Below, in pieces: positions 12,132 through 21,327 of a DNA stretch of 64,000 nt. Every line of letters starts with the position of its first letter. Position 1 is the stretch's first letter. The DNA comes from Neisseriaceae bacterium JH1-16. Its GTDB lineage: Bacteria > Pseudomonadota > Gammaproteobacteria > Burkholderiales > Chromobacteriaceae. The position numbers and the translations under genes are program-made. The stretch covers positions 62,001 to 126,000 of the forward strand of contig JAPDNP010000007.1 of the NCBI GenBank assembly GCA_025989215.1, given 5' to 3'. Below the pieces are notes generated by a model. It was not told the DNA's origin. It ran no database searches and saw nothing but the letters and a program-made list of their open reading frames with translations.

Positions 12132-12145
12132 TTGACCTAGATCAA
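12132..12145. promoter_or_regulatory. Candidate FNR/ANR box, distal, upstream of arcA
   Basis: TTGAC-CTAG-ATCAA matches nine of the ten fixed positions of the FNR/ANR site. It lies about 220 bases upstream of arcA in the AT-richer, gene-free stretch 11921-12278, whose other content I cannot assign. Confidence 0.55.
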
Positions 12146-12236
12146 ACGGCCGTATTAATCGTGGCAGGGCGAGCCTATAGACCCGCCCACTTGTGCAGAA
12201 CAATTCCTTGAAAAGCAACAGGAAAACGGAGAGTTG

Positions 12237-12247
12237 GGTTGGCCGAA
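12237..12247 (+). repeat. DUS-like 11-mer downstream of gluQ
   Basis: Exact GGTTGGCCGAA 32 bases beyond the gluQ stop. The next bases, CGGCCA, allow a short imperfect hairpin. Confidence 0.7.
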
Positions 12248-12278
12248 CGGCCAGGTAAAGACAGGGTAGAGATGCGCC

Positions 12279-13202
12279 TCAGACGACCGGCACCGGCGCC
12301 GGCGTCACCCGATCCAGCCGCCAGTTGGCCCGCGCCCATTGCCACAACTCGGCGACGCTCTGGCAGGCCGGGTCAGGAGCCTGCCCCAGCCGAACCAGTG
12401 CCAGGCGCAGCTCGGCGGCGGCACTCGCGGGCTCGATCGCCGGGGCCAGCGTCTGCTTCGACAGTTTCTCGCCGGCGGCGTTGACCAGCACCGGCAGGTG
12501 ACAATAGTCCGGCGTCACCACATCGAGGCAGCGCTGCAGCCAGATCTGCCGCGGCGTCGACACCAGCAAGTCGGCACCGCGCACGATGTCGGTGATGCCC
12601 TGTTCCGCATCGTCGACGACCACCGCCAACTGATAGGCCCAGAAACCATCGGCGCGCAGCAACACGAAGTCGCCGACATCGCGCGCCAAGTCCTGCGCGT
12701 AATAACCCTGCAGCCGGTCGACGAAGCCCAGTTCGCCCGGCTCGACCTTCAGCCGCCAGGCGCGCCCTTCCCGCCCGGCCGGCAGACCGGGTCGGCAAGT
12801 TCCGGGGTAGACCGGTCCGTCCACGCCGGGCCGGGCCGCCAGCGCGATCTCGCGCCGCGTACAGGCGCACAGATAGGCCAGGCCGCGTTCGGCCAAGGCC
12901 TGCAGCGCCTCGCGGTACAGCGCATGGCGCCGGCTCTGATACACCACCTCGCCGTCCCACTCGAAGCCGAACGCCTCGAGTGTGGCAAGAATGTGCACAC
13001 TGGCGCCGGGCTGCTCACGCGGAGGGTCCAGGTCTTCGATACGCACCAGCCACTCGCCGCCGCGGCTATGCGCCTCGAGGTAGCTGCCAACCGCGGTGGC
13101 CAGCGAACCGGCATGCAGCAGGCCGGTCGGACTCGGCGCAAAACGGCCACGGTATAGGGGGGCCAAAGCAGGCAAAGGAGTGGAGTCGGCGACAGCAGTC
13201 AT
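12279..13202 (-). CDS. gluQ: Glutamyl-Q tRNA(Asp) synthetase
   Basis: This enzyme attaches glutamate to the queuosine base at the anticodon of tRNA(Asp). It is a truncated paralogue of glutamyl-tRNA synthetase with no anticodon-binding domain. The 307 residues fit the family. The class I signatures are [15 protein letters not shown] (HIGH-like) and KLSKQT (KMSKS-like). A zinc site is suggested by CAC at about 110 and YPGTC at about 135. It is divergent from fdxA, with 65 bases between the start codons. Confidence 0.94.
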   Translation of the reverse strand: MTAVADSTPLPALAPLYRGRFAPSPTGLLHAGSLATAVGSYLEAHSRGGEWLVRIEDLDPPREQPGASVHILATLEAFGFEWDGEVVYQSRRHALYREALQALAERGLAYLCACTRREIALAARPGVDGPVYPGTCRPGLPAGREGRAWRLKVEPGELGFVDRLQGYYAQDLARDVGDFVLLRADGFWAYQLAVVVDDAEQGITDIVRGADLLVSTPRQIWLQRCLDVVTPDYCHLPVLVNAAGEKLSKQTLAPAIEPASAAAELRLALVRLGQAPDPACQSVAELWQWARANWRLDRVTPAPVPVV

Positions 13203-13267
13203 GAAAAGCAGGAGGAAACTTGGCTAGAATTGGGGTCGAGATCACGACACCCTAACAAGGAAGCACT

Positions 13268-13591
13268 ATGGCCTACGTTGTAACCGAAGCCTGTATCAAA
13301 TGTAAATACACCGACTGCGTCGATGTCTGCCCGGTCGACTGCTTCCGCGAAGGACCGAATTTCCTCGCCATCGACCCGGACGAATGCATCGACTGCACGC
13401 TGTGCGTCGCCGAGTGCCCGGTCGAGGCGATCTATGCCGAAGAAGACGTGCCGGCCGATCAACAGGAATACATCGAACTCAACGGCAAACTCGCCAAAAT
13501 CTGGCCAGTCATCGTGGCCCGCAAAGACCCGCTGCCCGACCATGCGGACTGGGCCGAGGTCACCGGCAAGCGCCAGCACTTGGAAGAATGA
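13268..13591 (+). CDS. fdxA: Ferredoxin, seven-iron type
   Basis: A 107-residue soluble electron carrier. The N-terminal part has [17 protein letters not shown] for the [3Fe-4S]/[4Fe-4S] pair and the second motif [12 protein letters not shown]. The C-terminal extension after residue 60 is typical of FdxA from proteobacteria. The ribosome site AAGGAAG precedes ATG 13268. The redox partner is unknown. Confidence 0.95.
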   Translation: MAYVVTEACIKCKYTDCVDVCPVDCFREGPNFLAIDPDECIDCTLCVAECPVEAIYAEEDVPADQQEYIELNGKLAKIWPVIVARKDPLPDHADWAEVTGKRQHLEE

Positions 13592-13595
13592 GCCG

Positions 13596-13612
13596 TGGGG
13601 CCTAGAGCCCCA
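13596..13612. terminator. Hairpin between convergent fdxA and sensor kinase genes
   Basis: TGGGGC and GCCCCA form a six-base stem with a five-base loop in the 21-base gap between two stop codons. No T-tract follows. Confidence 0.4.
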
Positions 13613-14782
13613 TCAGGCGCCGGCCAGCGGCAGGGCCAGTTCGAACAACGCCCCGCCCTCGGCCCGGTTGCCGCAACACACCCGCCCCCCCAACTCCTCC
13701 GCCACCTTCTTCACGATCGCCAGCCCCAGCCCGGTGCCCCCGGGGCGGCGGGTGAAGAAGGGCTCGAATACCTGATCTCCCACTTCTTCGGCCAGGCCCG
13801 GTCCCTGGTCAGCCACCTGCCAGATCACCTCGTTGCCCTGCCGCCGCAACCGCAACTCGACCATGCCGCCGGCCGGAGAGTGCTGCAGCGCATTGTCCAG
13901 CAGATTGGTCAGTGCCCCGCCCAGGGCCTTGCGATCACCGAAGATCTGCAAACTCTCGGTCAGCTCCGACACCCCATGCAACACCACACCCTGCGCCGGC
14001 GGTGGCAAGGCCTGTAACGTCTCCTCGGTCAACAGCGCCACGTCCAGCCACTCGCGCCGCGTCACCTGGCCGCGCACGAAATCGAGCATATTGTGGATCA
14101 GGCCTTCGAGCGCGCGCAGCCGCTCCAGCGACTTGTCGGCAAAGCGCGTCCGCGCCTCCGGGGCCAAAGCCCCCTCGCGCAAGTTGGCCGTATACAACAT
14201 CGCCGCCGACAAGGGCGTGCGCAACTGGTGCGCCAGCGACGCCGCCATACTCCCCATCGCCGCCAGCTTCTGCTGGTGCGCCAATTCGGCGGTCAGCTCG
14301 AACTGGCGCGTCACATCGTGCACCAGCACGATGCGACCGCCCAACTCGGGCAAGTCCTGGTACTGCAACATCACCCGCGGCCCCGGCCGACCGTCGACCT
14401 GCAAGCGGTAACTGTGCTCCAGCGAGCCGGGGTCACAACCGGCCAGCACCGTAGACCAGCGCTGCCCGACCAGCACGCGGCCAAACAGTGCGCTGGCGGC
14501 AGGGTTCTCGCGCCGCACCACCCCGTCCGCATCAAGCTCGACCACCCCACCGGGCAAGGCCGCCAGTAACTGGCCCAGCCGCTCGGCCAACGCAGCGTTT
14601 TCCGCCCCTTGCACCCGCAGCCGCTGGTTCGCCTCTTCCAGCTGCTGGTTCAGCTGCGCTGCCTGTTGCTCGAGCAACTGGTAGGCCTCGATCAGTTGAC
14701 CGGACACCGTGTTGAACTGGGCAAACGCGGCAGTCAGTTGCTGATGATCAAGCTCGGATGCAATAAGAGCAGAATTTGTCAT
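13613..14782 (-). CDS. FleS/FlrB-like sensor histidine kinase
   Basis: A 389-residue soluble kinase with no membrane segment. The N-terminal coiled coil (about 10-70) is Gln/Glu-rich. A PAS-like domain (about 75-175) follows, then HisKA with the phospho-acceptor in SLAHQLRTPLSAAM, and HATPase_c with NLLDNALQHS, DQGPGL and GTGLGLAIVKK. This build resembles FleS/FlrB of the flagellar cascade, and the gene sits next to the chemotaxis cluster, transcribed away from it. No FleR/FlrC-like regulator is adjacent, so the pairing is inference. ATG 14782 was preferred to the longer frame. Confidence 0.8.
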   Translation of the reverse strand: MTNSALIASELDHQQLTAAFAQFNTVSGQLIEAYQLLEQQAAQLNQQLEEANQRLRVQGAENAALAERLGQLLAALPGGVVELDADGVVRRENPAASALFGRVLVGQRWSTVLAGCDPGSLEHSYRLQVDGRPGPRVMLQYQDLPELGGRIVLVHDVTRQFELTAELAHQQKLAAMGSMAASLAHQLRTPLSAAMLYTANLREGALAPEARTRFADKSLERLRALEGLIHNMLDFVRGQVTRREWLDVALLTEETLQALPPPAQGVVLHGVSELTESLQIFGDRKALGGALTNLLDNALQHSPAGGMVELRLRRQGNEVIWQVADQGPGLAEEVGDQVFEPFFTRRPGGTGLGLAIVKKVAEELGGRVCCGNRAEGGALFELALPLAGA

Positions 14783-14793
14783 ACTGTAGCGAT

Positions 14794-14821
14794 TTGTAAA
14801 AAGATTCTTAAACGGTATGAT
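14794..14821 (+). promoter_or_regulatory. Candidate promoter for the cheV cluster
   Basis: TTGTAA and TATGAT are 16 bases apart, about 140 bases before the first cheV. A flagellar sigma28 promoter was considered; the fit to TAAA-N15-GCCGATAA is poor. Confidence 0.35.
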
Positions 14822-14961
14822 AGATACAAAATGCACCACTTACAGGCTTGGAGAAATGCTTTTGCTACACGCAATCGTCATGACTACACTTGCATAGTGT
14901 TTGCATTCGACCGTCAAAACTACGCACTTTTGATACATGAACAGGTTTCCTGGAGGCAACC

Positions 14962-15903
14962 GTGTCCGAGCTCCTGAAGAAAATTGACGCCCGTACCAAA
15001 CTGGCGGGTACCAACAACCTAGAGATTCTGTTGTTTACCCTTGGGCACGACCAGCGCACCGGACGCAAGGAAACCTTCGGCATCAACGTGTTCAAGGTTC
15101 GCGAAGTAATGCGCACGCCGCCGATCACCTCCGCCCCGGAAATGCCCGACACCGTCGAAGGCATGGTCAGCCTGCGCGGTGCGCTGGTTCCGGTAATCGA
15201 CTTGGCCAAATATGCGGGCATTGTGACCGAAAAGACCCCAGAAATCATGATTGTGACCGAATACAACGGTCACACTCAGGGCTTTCTCGTCGAAGCGGTC
15301 GACACCATCCTGCGCCTGGACTGGTCGGCGATGCGCGTGCCGCCCGACATGATCAACCACCGCATGGGCGGCCTGGTCACCGCTGTCACCGAGCTGGAAA
15401 ACAACACTCTGGTGATGATGATGGACGTGGAGAAGGTACTCGCCTCCACCACCCCGATCGACGACTCGCACTTCTTCGTCAACATCGAGCCGGTCAAGGA
15501 AGAGCGCATGGTGTTCTTCGCCGACGACTCGGCCGTTGCCCGCAAGCAGATCGAACGCACCCTCGACGCCATGCAAATTCGCCACATGTCATCGGCCAAC
15601 GGCCTGCGCGCCTGGGAAGACATCCAGCGCCTGGCCACCCAGGCCGATGCGGCAGGCCGAAAGCTCAAGGACTCGCTGCATCTGGTGCTCACCGACGTGG
15701 AAATGCCGGAGATGGACGGTTACATGCTCACCCGCATGATCAAGTCCGACCCGCGCTGCGAGGGCATTCCGGTATTGATGCATTCGTCACTGTCCGGCCA
15801 GTCCAACCAAAAGCTCGGTGAGTCGGTCGGCGTCGATGCCTACGTCTCGAAGTTCGAACCGCACAAGCTCTCGAGCAAAGTGCGCGAACTGCTCAAAATA
15901 TAA
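14962..15903 (+). CDS. cheV: Chemotaxis protein CheV (first copy)
   Basis: CheV is a CheW-like coupling protein fused to a receiver domain, linking chemoreceptors to CheA and allowing adaptation by phosphorylation. The protein has 313 residues: CheW domain about 15-170, then a receiver about 180-313. The phospho-acceptor Asp is in VLTDVEMPEMDGYML. The start is GTG 14962, with TGGAGG eight bases upstream. A second cheV follows after 57 bases. Confidence 0.94.
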   Translation: MSELLKKIDARTKLAGTNNLEILLFTLGHDQRTGRKETFGINVFKVREVMRTPPITSAPEMPDTVEGMVSLRGALVPVIDLAKYAGIVTEKTPEIMIVTEYNGHTQGFLVEAVDTILRLDWSAMRVPPDMINHRMGGLVTAVTELENNTLVMMMDVEKVLASTTPIDDSHFFVNIEPVKEERMVFFADDSAVARKQIERTLDAMQIRHMSSANGLRAWEDIQRLATQADAAGRKLKDSLHLVLTDVEMPEMDGYMLTRMIKSDPRCEGIPVLMHSSLSGQSNQKLGESVGVDAYVSKFEPHKLSSKVRELLKI

Positions 15904-15960
15904 AAAATAAAATTCCCAACAGAACGACGCAGAATGACCTGTCGCTAAGGTAAACAGACC

Positions 15961-16896
15961 ATGACGGCAACCAACGCCTCTTTGCTCACCTCGGTGGACG
16001 GCCGCACTATGCTCGCCGGCTCCAACAAGATGGAAATCCTGCTGTTCTCGCTGGGCACGCGCGAGACCTTCGGGATCAACGTGTTCAAGGTACGGGAAGT
16101 CTCACAGACCCCGAGCATCACCCGCTCACCCAACATGCCGTTCGGTGTCGAAGGGGTACTGTCGCTGCGCGGCAACATCATCCCGGTCATCTCGCTGGCT
16201 AAGTTCATCGGCGCAGAAACCCAGGGCAAACAGTACGAGACCATGATTGTCACCGAGTTCAACAAGAGCTCGCAGGCTTTCCTGGTCGAGTCGGTCGACC
16301 GCATCATCCGCGTCGACTGGGACAAGGTCCGCGCGCCGGAGAACATGGCCGGCGGCGCCAACCAGACCCTGATCACCGCGATCACCGAGTTGGCCAACGG
16401 CAAGCTCGTCTCCATCCTCGACGTCGAACAGATTCTGTCGAGCGTGGTCGGCGACCCGCATGTGCCGGACATCCCGACCGCCTCGCTCGAGGCCGACCAA
16501 TACGTCTACTTCGTCGACGACTCCGTGGTAGCCCGCAAGGAAATCACCATGGTGCTCGACAAGATGGGCGTCAAGTACCAGCAGGCCAACAACGGCCGCG
16601 AAGCCTGGGACCGCCTGCAGATGCTGGCCGCACGTCATCGCGAAGACAGCAATCCGCTCATCAATACGCTCAAGTTAATCCTGGTTGATGCCGAAATGCC
16701 AGAGATGGACGGATATGTGCTCACACGACTGATCAAAGCCGAACCCGCCTTCCGTGGCATTCCGGTAGTGATGCATTCTTCGCTGTCGTCCAACGCCAAC
16801 CGGGCAATGGGTGCCAGCGTCGGGGTAGACGCCTACGTCGCCAAATTCGACCCGGCCGTATTGGCCGAAACTCTGATCCCATTCCTGCAGCGTTAA
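15961..16896 (+). CDS. cheV: Chemotaxis protein CheV (second copy)
   Basis: A 311-residue CheV paralogue with the same layout: CheW domain then receiver, with Asp in LILVDAEMPEMDGYVL. It is clearly related to the first copy (both share LAGSNKMEILLF/LAGTNNLEILLF-type openings and FGINVFKVREV) but has diverged, so this is not a recent duplication. The two copies probably couple to different receptors. It is followed by cheY, cheZ and cheA on the same strand. Confidence 0.94.
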   Translation: MTATNASLLTSVDGRTMLAGSNKMEILLFSLGTRETFGINVFKVREVSQTPSITRSPNMPFGVEGVLSLRGNIIPVISLAKFIGAETQGKQYETMIVTEFNKSSQAFLVESVDRIIRVDWDKVRAPENMAGGANQTLITAITELANGKLVSILDVEQILSSVVGDPHVPDIPTASLEADQYVYFVDDSVVARKEITMVLDKMGVKYQQANNGREAWDRLQMLAARHREDSNPLINTLKLILVDAEMPEMDGYVLTRLIKAEPAFRGIPVVMHSSLSSNANRAMGASVGVDAYVAKFDPAVLAETLIPFLQR

Positions 16897-16945
16897 CCGC
16901 CGGCCGGCGCTGTAGCCTCAGGGATTACATTAGGAATTACGTTTC

Positions 16946-17338
16946 ATGGCAGAAAAAAACCTCCGCTTTCTTGTGGTCGACGACTTTTCGACGATGCGAC
17001 GCATCGTACGAAACCTGCTGAAAGAGCTTGGCTACACCAACGTCGATGAAGCTGAAGACGGCCAGGTAGCGCTGCACAAGCTGAAGACGCAGCACTTCGA
17101 CTTCATCGTGTCCGACTGGAACATGCCGAACATGACCGGCATCGAGCTGCTGCGCGCGGTGCGTGCCGACGCACAACTGCGCACCCTGCCCTTCCTGATG
17201 ATCACCGCCGAAGCCAAACGCGAAAACATCATCGAAGCGGCCACCGCCGGTGCCAGCGGCTATATCGTCAAACCATTCACTGCCGCCACGCTGGAAGAGA
17301 AGCTCAACAAGATCTTCGCTACCCTGACTACCGCCTGA
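16946..17338 (+). CDS. cheY: Chemotaxis response regulator CheY
   Basis: A single receiver domain of 130 residues that, when phosphorylated by CheA, binds the flagellar switch. The acidic pair is DD at 12-13, the phospho-acceptor is Asp57 in SDWNMPNM, Thr is in MITAEA, and the conserved Lys is in YIVKPF. It is followed by cheZ, the phosphatase that acts on it. Confidence 0.97.
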   Translation: MAEKNLRFLVVDDFSTMRRIVRNLLKELGYTNVDEAEDGQVALHKLKTQHFDFIVSDWNMPNMTGIELLRAVRADAQLRTLPFLMITAEAKRENIIEAATAGASGYIVKPFTAATLEEKLNKIFATLTTA

Positions 17339-17376
17339 GGCTCCCCTCGGGTTTTTAGCATCGCAGGAGACGTATT

Positions 17377-18105
17377 GTGCCGGATCACATACTGGAAAGC
17401 GGCGACTCGCCAGAACTGGAAGCCCTGTTCAACAGCATTCTGTCCCAGCAGCCCGTGGTCAACGCGACCACGACCGCTGCGGCCGAGCCAGAGCTCGCCC
17501 CCGGCAGCGACATGTACCGACAGGTCGGCCAACTGGCGCGCCGACTGCACGACACGCTAAGCGAACTTGGCTACGACAAGTCGCTGGAGAAAGTCGCCGA
17601 AGCGATCCCCAATACCCGCGACCGCCTCGCCTACATCGCCGAGCTGACCGAAAAAGCCGCCGAACGCGCACTGAATGCTGCGGATATCGCCAAGCCGCTG
17701 CAAAGCGAGCTGGAAAGCCAAGCGAAGAGCCTGTCGACGCGCTGGGAGCAGCTCTATGCCAACCAGCTCAGTCCGGAGCAGTTTGCGGCACTCGCAGGTG
17801 AAACCCGCCAATACCTGAGCGCCGTCCCCGAGCGCACCCAGGCCACCAATAATCAGCTGATGGAAATCATCCTGGCTCAGGACTTCCAGGACCTGACCGG
17901 CCAAGTGATCAAAAAGATCATGGATGTGGCCAAGGTATTGGAAAGCGAACTGCTGGCCCTGCTGATTCAGCACCTGCCATCGGACAAGAAGGCCGAACTC
18001 GACCCGAGTCTGTTGAACGGACCGGTCGTGAACGCCCAGGGCAAGAACGATGTTGTCACCGACCAGGCCCAGGTCGACGAACTGCTGGAAAGTCTCGGCT
18101 TCTAA
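17377..18105 (+). CDS. cheZ: CheY-P phosphatase CheZ
   Basis: A 242-residue, mostly helical protein that dephosphorylates CheY-P. The conserved motif QDFQDLTGQVIKKI holds the catalytic Gln. A C-terminal CheY-binding tail ends QAQVDELLESLGF, as in the family. The start is GTG 17377, with AGGAGA six bases before. It lies between cheY and cheA. Confidence 0.94.
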   Translation: MPDHILESGDSPELEALFNSILSQQPVVNATTTAAAEPELAPGSDMYRQVGQLARRLHDTLSELGYDKSLEKVAEAIPNTRDRLAYIAELTEKAAERALNAADIAKPLQSELESQAKSLSTRWEQLYANQLSPEQFAALAGETRQYLSAVPERTQATNNQLMEIILAQDFQDLTGQVIKKIMDVAKVLESELLALLIQHLPSDKKAELDPSLLNGPVVNAQGKNDVVTDQAQVDELLESLGF

Positions 18106-18147
18106 GTCGCCGAGCGCCCCTGATCACCAAAGCGAAACGAGCCCAAC

Positions 18148-20049
18148 ATGAGTGAATTCTCGGGAATGGAAGAACTGCTGCAAGACTTCATCCTGGAGTC
18201 CTGCGACCTGTTATCCGACGTCGACAACAAGCTGGTAGAGCTCGAGAAGCAGCCCAACAATCCAGCTCTGCTGAACGACATTTTCCGCGGTTTTCACACC
18301 ATCAAGGGTGGAGCGGGCTTCCTCAACGTCAAGGCGATGGTGACTCTGTGCCATCGCACCGAGAACCTGTTCGACAAGCTGCGCAATGGCGAGCTCGCAG
18401 TCAACAGCCGCTTGATGGACGTGATCATGGATGCGACCGGCGTAGTTCGCGAAATGTTCGGCCCGCTCTCGCAGCGACAGCAGCCTGCTTCGGCCGACCC
18501 GGCCCTGCTGGCTGCACTCGACGAGGCCCTCGCAGGCGGCTCCGCTGAACCGGAACCGCCTGCGGCACCTGTCGCGCCAGTTTCCAGTGCCCCGGCAGCT
18601 CCGGCCCCGATCTCGGTCAACAGCGGCGAGCCAAACTGGGCAGGTCTGATGCAAGTGATCGTACCGGCCGCCGCCGCTGCGGCAGCCGCACCTAGCCCCG
18701 TGGCAGCGGTAGCCCCCCCAGTCGCTACGCCAGCCCCGGCCGCCGTAGCAGGCGAGGTATTGCCCGCCACCAAGGCCCCGGCCAAAGCCCCCCCAGCCAA
18801 AGCAGCTCCAGCCAAGAACAATACGCAGGTCAGCAGCCAGCAGGAAAACACCATCCGGATCGACACCAACCGTCTCGACATGGTGCTCAACCTGTCCGGC
18901 GAGATCGGTTTGACCAAGAACCGCCTGACCACGCTGCGCACCGAAATCCTGCAAGGCCATAGCGACCCGAACACATTGCGCTCGCTCGACGAGGCTGTCA
19001 GCCAGCTCGACCTGCTGGTCAGCGACCTGCAGAACGCGGTGATGAAGACCCGCATGCAGCCGATCGGCCGGCTGTTCCAGAAGTACCCGCGCCTGGCCCG
19101 CGACCTGGCCCGTCAACTGAACAAGGAAGTGGAATTGATCATCGTCGGCGAGGAAACCGAGCTCGACAAGACGATGATCGAGGATCTGAACGACCCACTG
19201 GTGCACTTGGTGCGCAACGCTGTCGACCACGGCATCGAGCTACCGGAGGAGCGCCTCGCGGCCGGCAAGCCGGCCAAGGCCGAAGTACACCTGACCGCCG
19301 AGCAGGTCGGCGACCACATCCTGATCGAGATCCAGGACGACGGCAAAGGCATGAATGCCGATGCTCTGCGCCGCAAAGCGATCGACAAGGGGCTGATCGA
19401 CGCAGAGACAGCCAATGCTCTGGACGAAAAGCAGTGTCTGCAGCTGATTTTCCTGCCGGGCTTCTCGACCAAGGACCAGATTTCCAGCGTGTCCGGCCGC
19501 GGCGTCGGCATGGATGTGGTTCGCACCAACATTCAGAAATTGAATGGCCGCATCGACATCAACTCGGTGCCGGGCGAAGGCACCCGCATCAGCATCTCGC
19601 TGCCGCTGACACTGGCCATCCTGCCGGTGCTGGTGGTGCGAGCCTGCGACCAGGCATTCGCCGTGCCGCTGGCGATGGTGCGCGAGATCATTCCGATCGA
19701 CCCGAACGTGATCCAGGAAGTCTCCAACAAACCGACCATCGTGGTGCGCGACGAAATCCTGCCGCTGAAGTCGCTGTCCCACCTGCTCGGCTGGGAGCCG
19801 ACCGACAAGCCAGCCTTCGGCGTTCTGATGCAGTCGGCCGCTCACTCCTTCATTCTCGCGATCGACTCCTTCGTCGGCCGCGACGACGTGGTGATCAAAC
19901 CGCTGCAGAACATCCGCCCGAAAGGCGTGGCCGGGGCGACACTGTCCGGCGATGGTTCGGTGGTACTGGTCCTCGACATGGAAGACCTGATGAACAACAA
20001 GGACGTCACGCCGACAGCCGTGCGCGCGCCTGAGTTCTACCCAGGATAA
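18148..20049 (+). CDS. cheA: Chemotaxis histidine kinase CheA
   Basis: The central chemotaxis kinase. The 633 residues comprise a P1 Hpt domain with the phospho-acceptor His in GFHTIKGGAGFL, a long Ala/Pro/Lys-rich linker (about 130-230), P3 dimerisation with NLSGEIGLTKNRL, the P4 kinase with LVRNAVDHGIE and GRGVGMDVVR, and P5 CheW-like at the C-terminus. No P2 CheY-binding domain can be recognised in the low-complexity linker, so this may be a P2-less CheA. No cheW, cheR or cheB is present in the window. Confidence 0.95.
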   Translation: MSEFSGMEELLQDFILESCDLLSDVDNKLVELEKQPNNPALLNDIFRGFHTIKGGAGFLNVKAMVTLCHRTENLFDKLRNGELAVNSRLMDVIMDATGVVREMFGPLSQRQQPASADPALLAALDEALAGGSAEPEPPAAPVAPVSSAPAAPAPISVNSGEPNWAGLMQVIVPAAAAAAAAPSPVAAVAPPVATPAPAAVAGEVLPATKAPAKAPPAKAAPAKNNTQVSSQQENTIRIDTNRLDMVLNLSGEIGLTKNRLTTLRTEILQGHSDPNTLRSLDEAVSQLDLLVSDLQNAVMKTRMQPIGRLFQKYPRLARDLARQLNKEVELIIVGEETELDKTMIEDLNDPLVHLVRNAVDHGIELPEERLAAGKPAKAEVHLTAEQVGDHILIEIQDDGKGMNADALRRKAIDKGLIDAETANALDEKQCLQLIFLPGFSTKDQISSVSGRGVGMDVVRTNIQKLNGRIDINSVPGEGTRISISLPLTLAILPVLVVRACDQAFAVPLAMVREIIPIDPNVIQEVSNKPTIVVRDEILPLKSLSHLLGWEPTDKPAFGVLMQSAAHSFILAIDSFVGRDDVVIKPLQNIRPKGVAGATLSGDGSVVLVLDMEDLMNNKDVTPTAVRAPEFYPG

Positions 20050-20055
20050 GGATCG

Positions 20056-21288
20056 ATGGCAGAAGTGACAGCGAGCGACGCCTATATCGGACGACAGGCG
20101 GTCCTGAACCGCAATCAGCAGTTGATCGGCTACGAGCTGTTCTTCAGGGCCAGCTCGCATGCTGCGTCGGCCGAACCGCATCCGCAGCTGGACGCCGATA
20201 CTCAGGTTCTGCTCAACACACTCAACCACATGGGCACCCAGTGGCTGGTCGGCAACCGCCTTGCCTTTATGAACGTGGGCGAGGCCATGCTAACCAGCGA
20301 TTTTCTCGAGCTGTTACCTGCACGGCGGGTGGTGCTCGACATTCCGGCATCGCTGGTACCCACCGGCGAGCTGGTTTCGCGCATCCGCCATCTGCGCGCC
20401 ATAGGTTTCAGCATCGCCCTTGATGACTTCAGCTTCGAAGCACCATCGGCCTCATTGCTGGAGCTGGCAAGCTATGTAAAGCTCGATGTCCAGTCCAATG
20501 ATACGACCACGCTACGCACCATCAATGCACGGCTGCGTCACCACCCGGTACTGCGGATCGCCGAACGGGTCGAGGAGCACGAGCACTATCACCGCTGCCG
20601 TGAACTCGACCTGGACGGCATGCAGGGTTTCTACTTCGCCCGACCGGAGACGTTGTCGGCCAAGGTGATCGACCCGAGCTTCTCCACTACGCTGACGCTG
20701 CTGAACCTGCTCCGCCAGGATGCGCCGATTGGCGAAGTCGAAGAGGTGCTCAAGCACGATGTCGCGCTGTCCTACAAGCTACTGCACTTCGTCAACTCGG
20801 CCGCCGCCGGGCTCAATACCACCATCGGCTCCTTCGGTCACGCGGTGACGGTGCTCGGCTACCAGAAGCTCTATCGCTGGCTGATTCTGCTGCTGATCAG
20901 CCGCAAGCCAGGCAGTGACAGCAGCTCTGCGCTGGAGAAGACCGCACTGACCCGTGGTCGCTTGATGGAGTTGGCCGGTCGCGAAGCGGGCTTGAGTGGC
21001 GAGAGCCTGGACAATCTGTTTATCGTCGGCCTGTTCTCCTTGCTCGACGCGGTATTCGACATGCCGATGGAAAAGGTGCTGCAACACCTGCACCTACCCG
21101 ACAACATCACTGCGGCACTGATCGATAACACCGGACCGTGCGCCCCCTTCCTGAACTTGGCGCTCGCCTGTGAAACCAGCGAGCTAACCGGGGTGGAACA
21201 ATGGTGCGACGAGGTCGGTATCGGCCCGCTTGCCCTGAACAACGCTCACGTTGAGGCGCTCGCCTGGGCCGAACAACTACGCGTATAA
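20056..21288 (+). CDS. EAL-HDOD signalling protein
   Basis: A 410-residue protein starting six bases after cheA. The N-terminal half (about 8-200) is an EAL-like domain. Its signature is degenerate (GYELFFR in place of the catalytic EAL), so it probably does not degrade c-di-GMP. The C-terminal half (about 200-400) is an HDOD domain (DVALSYKLLHFVNSAA). This YuxH/CdgJ-type build is known to affect motility, which suits the chemotaxis context. Function here is inference. Confidence 0.85.
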   Translation: MAEVTASDAYIGRQAVLNRNQQLIGYELFFRASSHAASAEPHPQLDADTQVLLNTLNHMGTQWLVGNRLAFMNVGEAMLTSDFLELLPARRVVLDIPASLVPTGELVSRIRHLRAIGFSIALDDFSFEAPSASLLELASYVKLDVQSNDTTTLRTINARLRHHPVLRIAERVEEHEHYHRCRELDLDGMQGFYFARPETLSAKVIDPSFSTTLTLLNLLRQDAPIGEVEEVLKHDVALSYKLLHFVNSAAAGLNTTIGSFGHAVTVLGYQKLYRWLILLLISRKPGSDSSSALEKTALTRGRLMELAGREAGLSGESLDNLFIVGLFSLLDAVFDMPMEKVLQHLHLPDNITAALIDNTGPCAPFLNLALACETSELTGVEQWCDEVGIGPLALNNAHVEALAWAEQLRV

Positions 21289-21327
21289 TTCGGCGCTTTC
21301 CCGCCCCTGCCGTTACTGCGCCCCTCG

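Noticed and set aside
14794-14830. Sigma28 flagellar promoter before cheV
   Set aside because: TAAA is present but the GCCGATAA half fits poorly and the spacing is off; a sigma70-type reading is at least as good.
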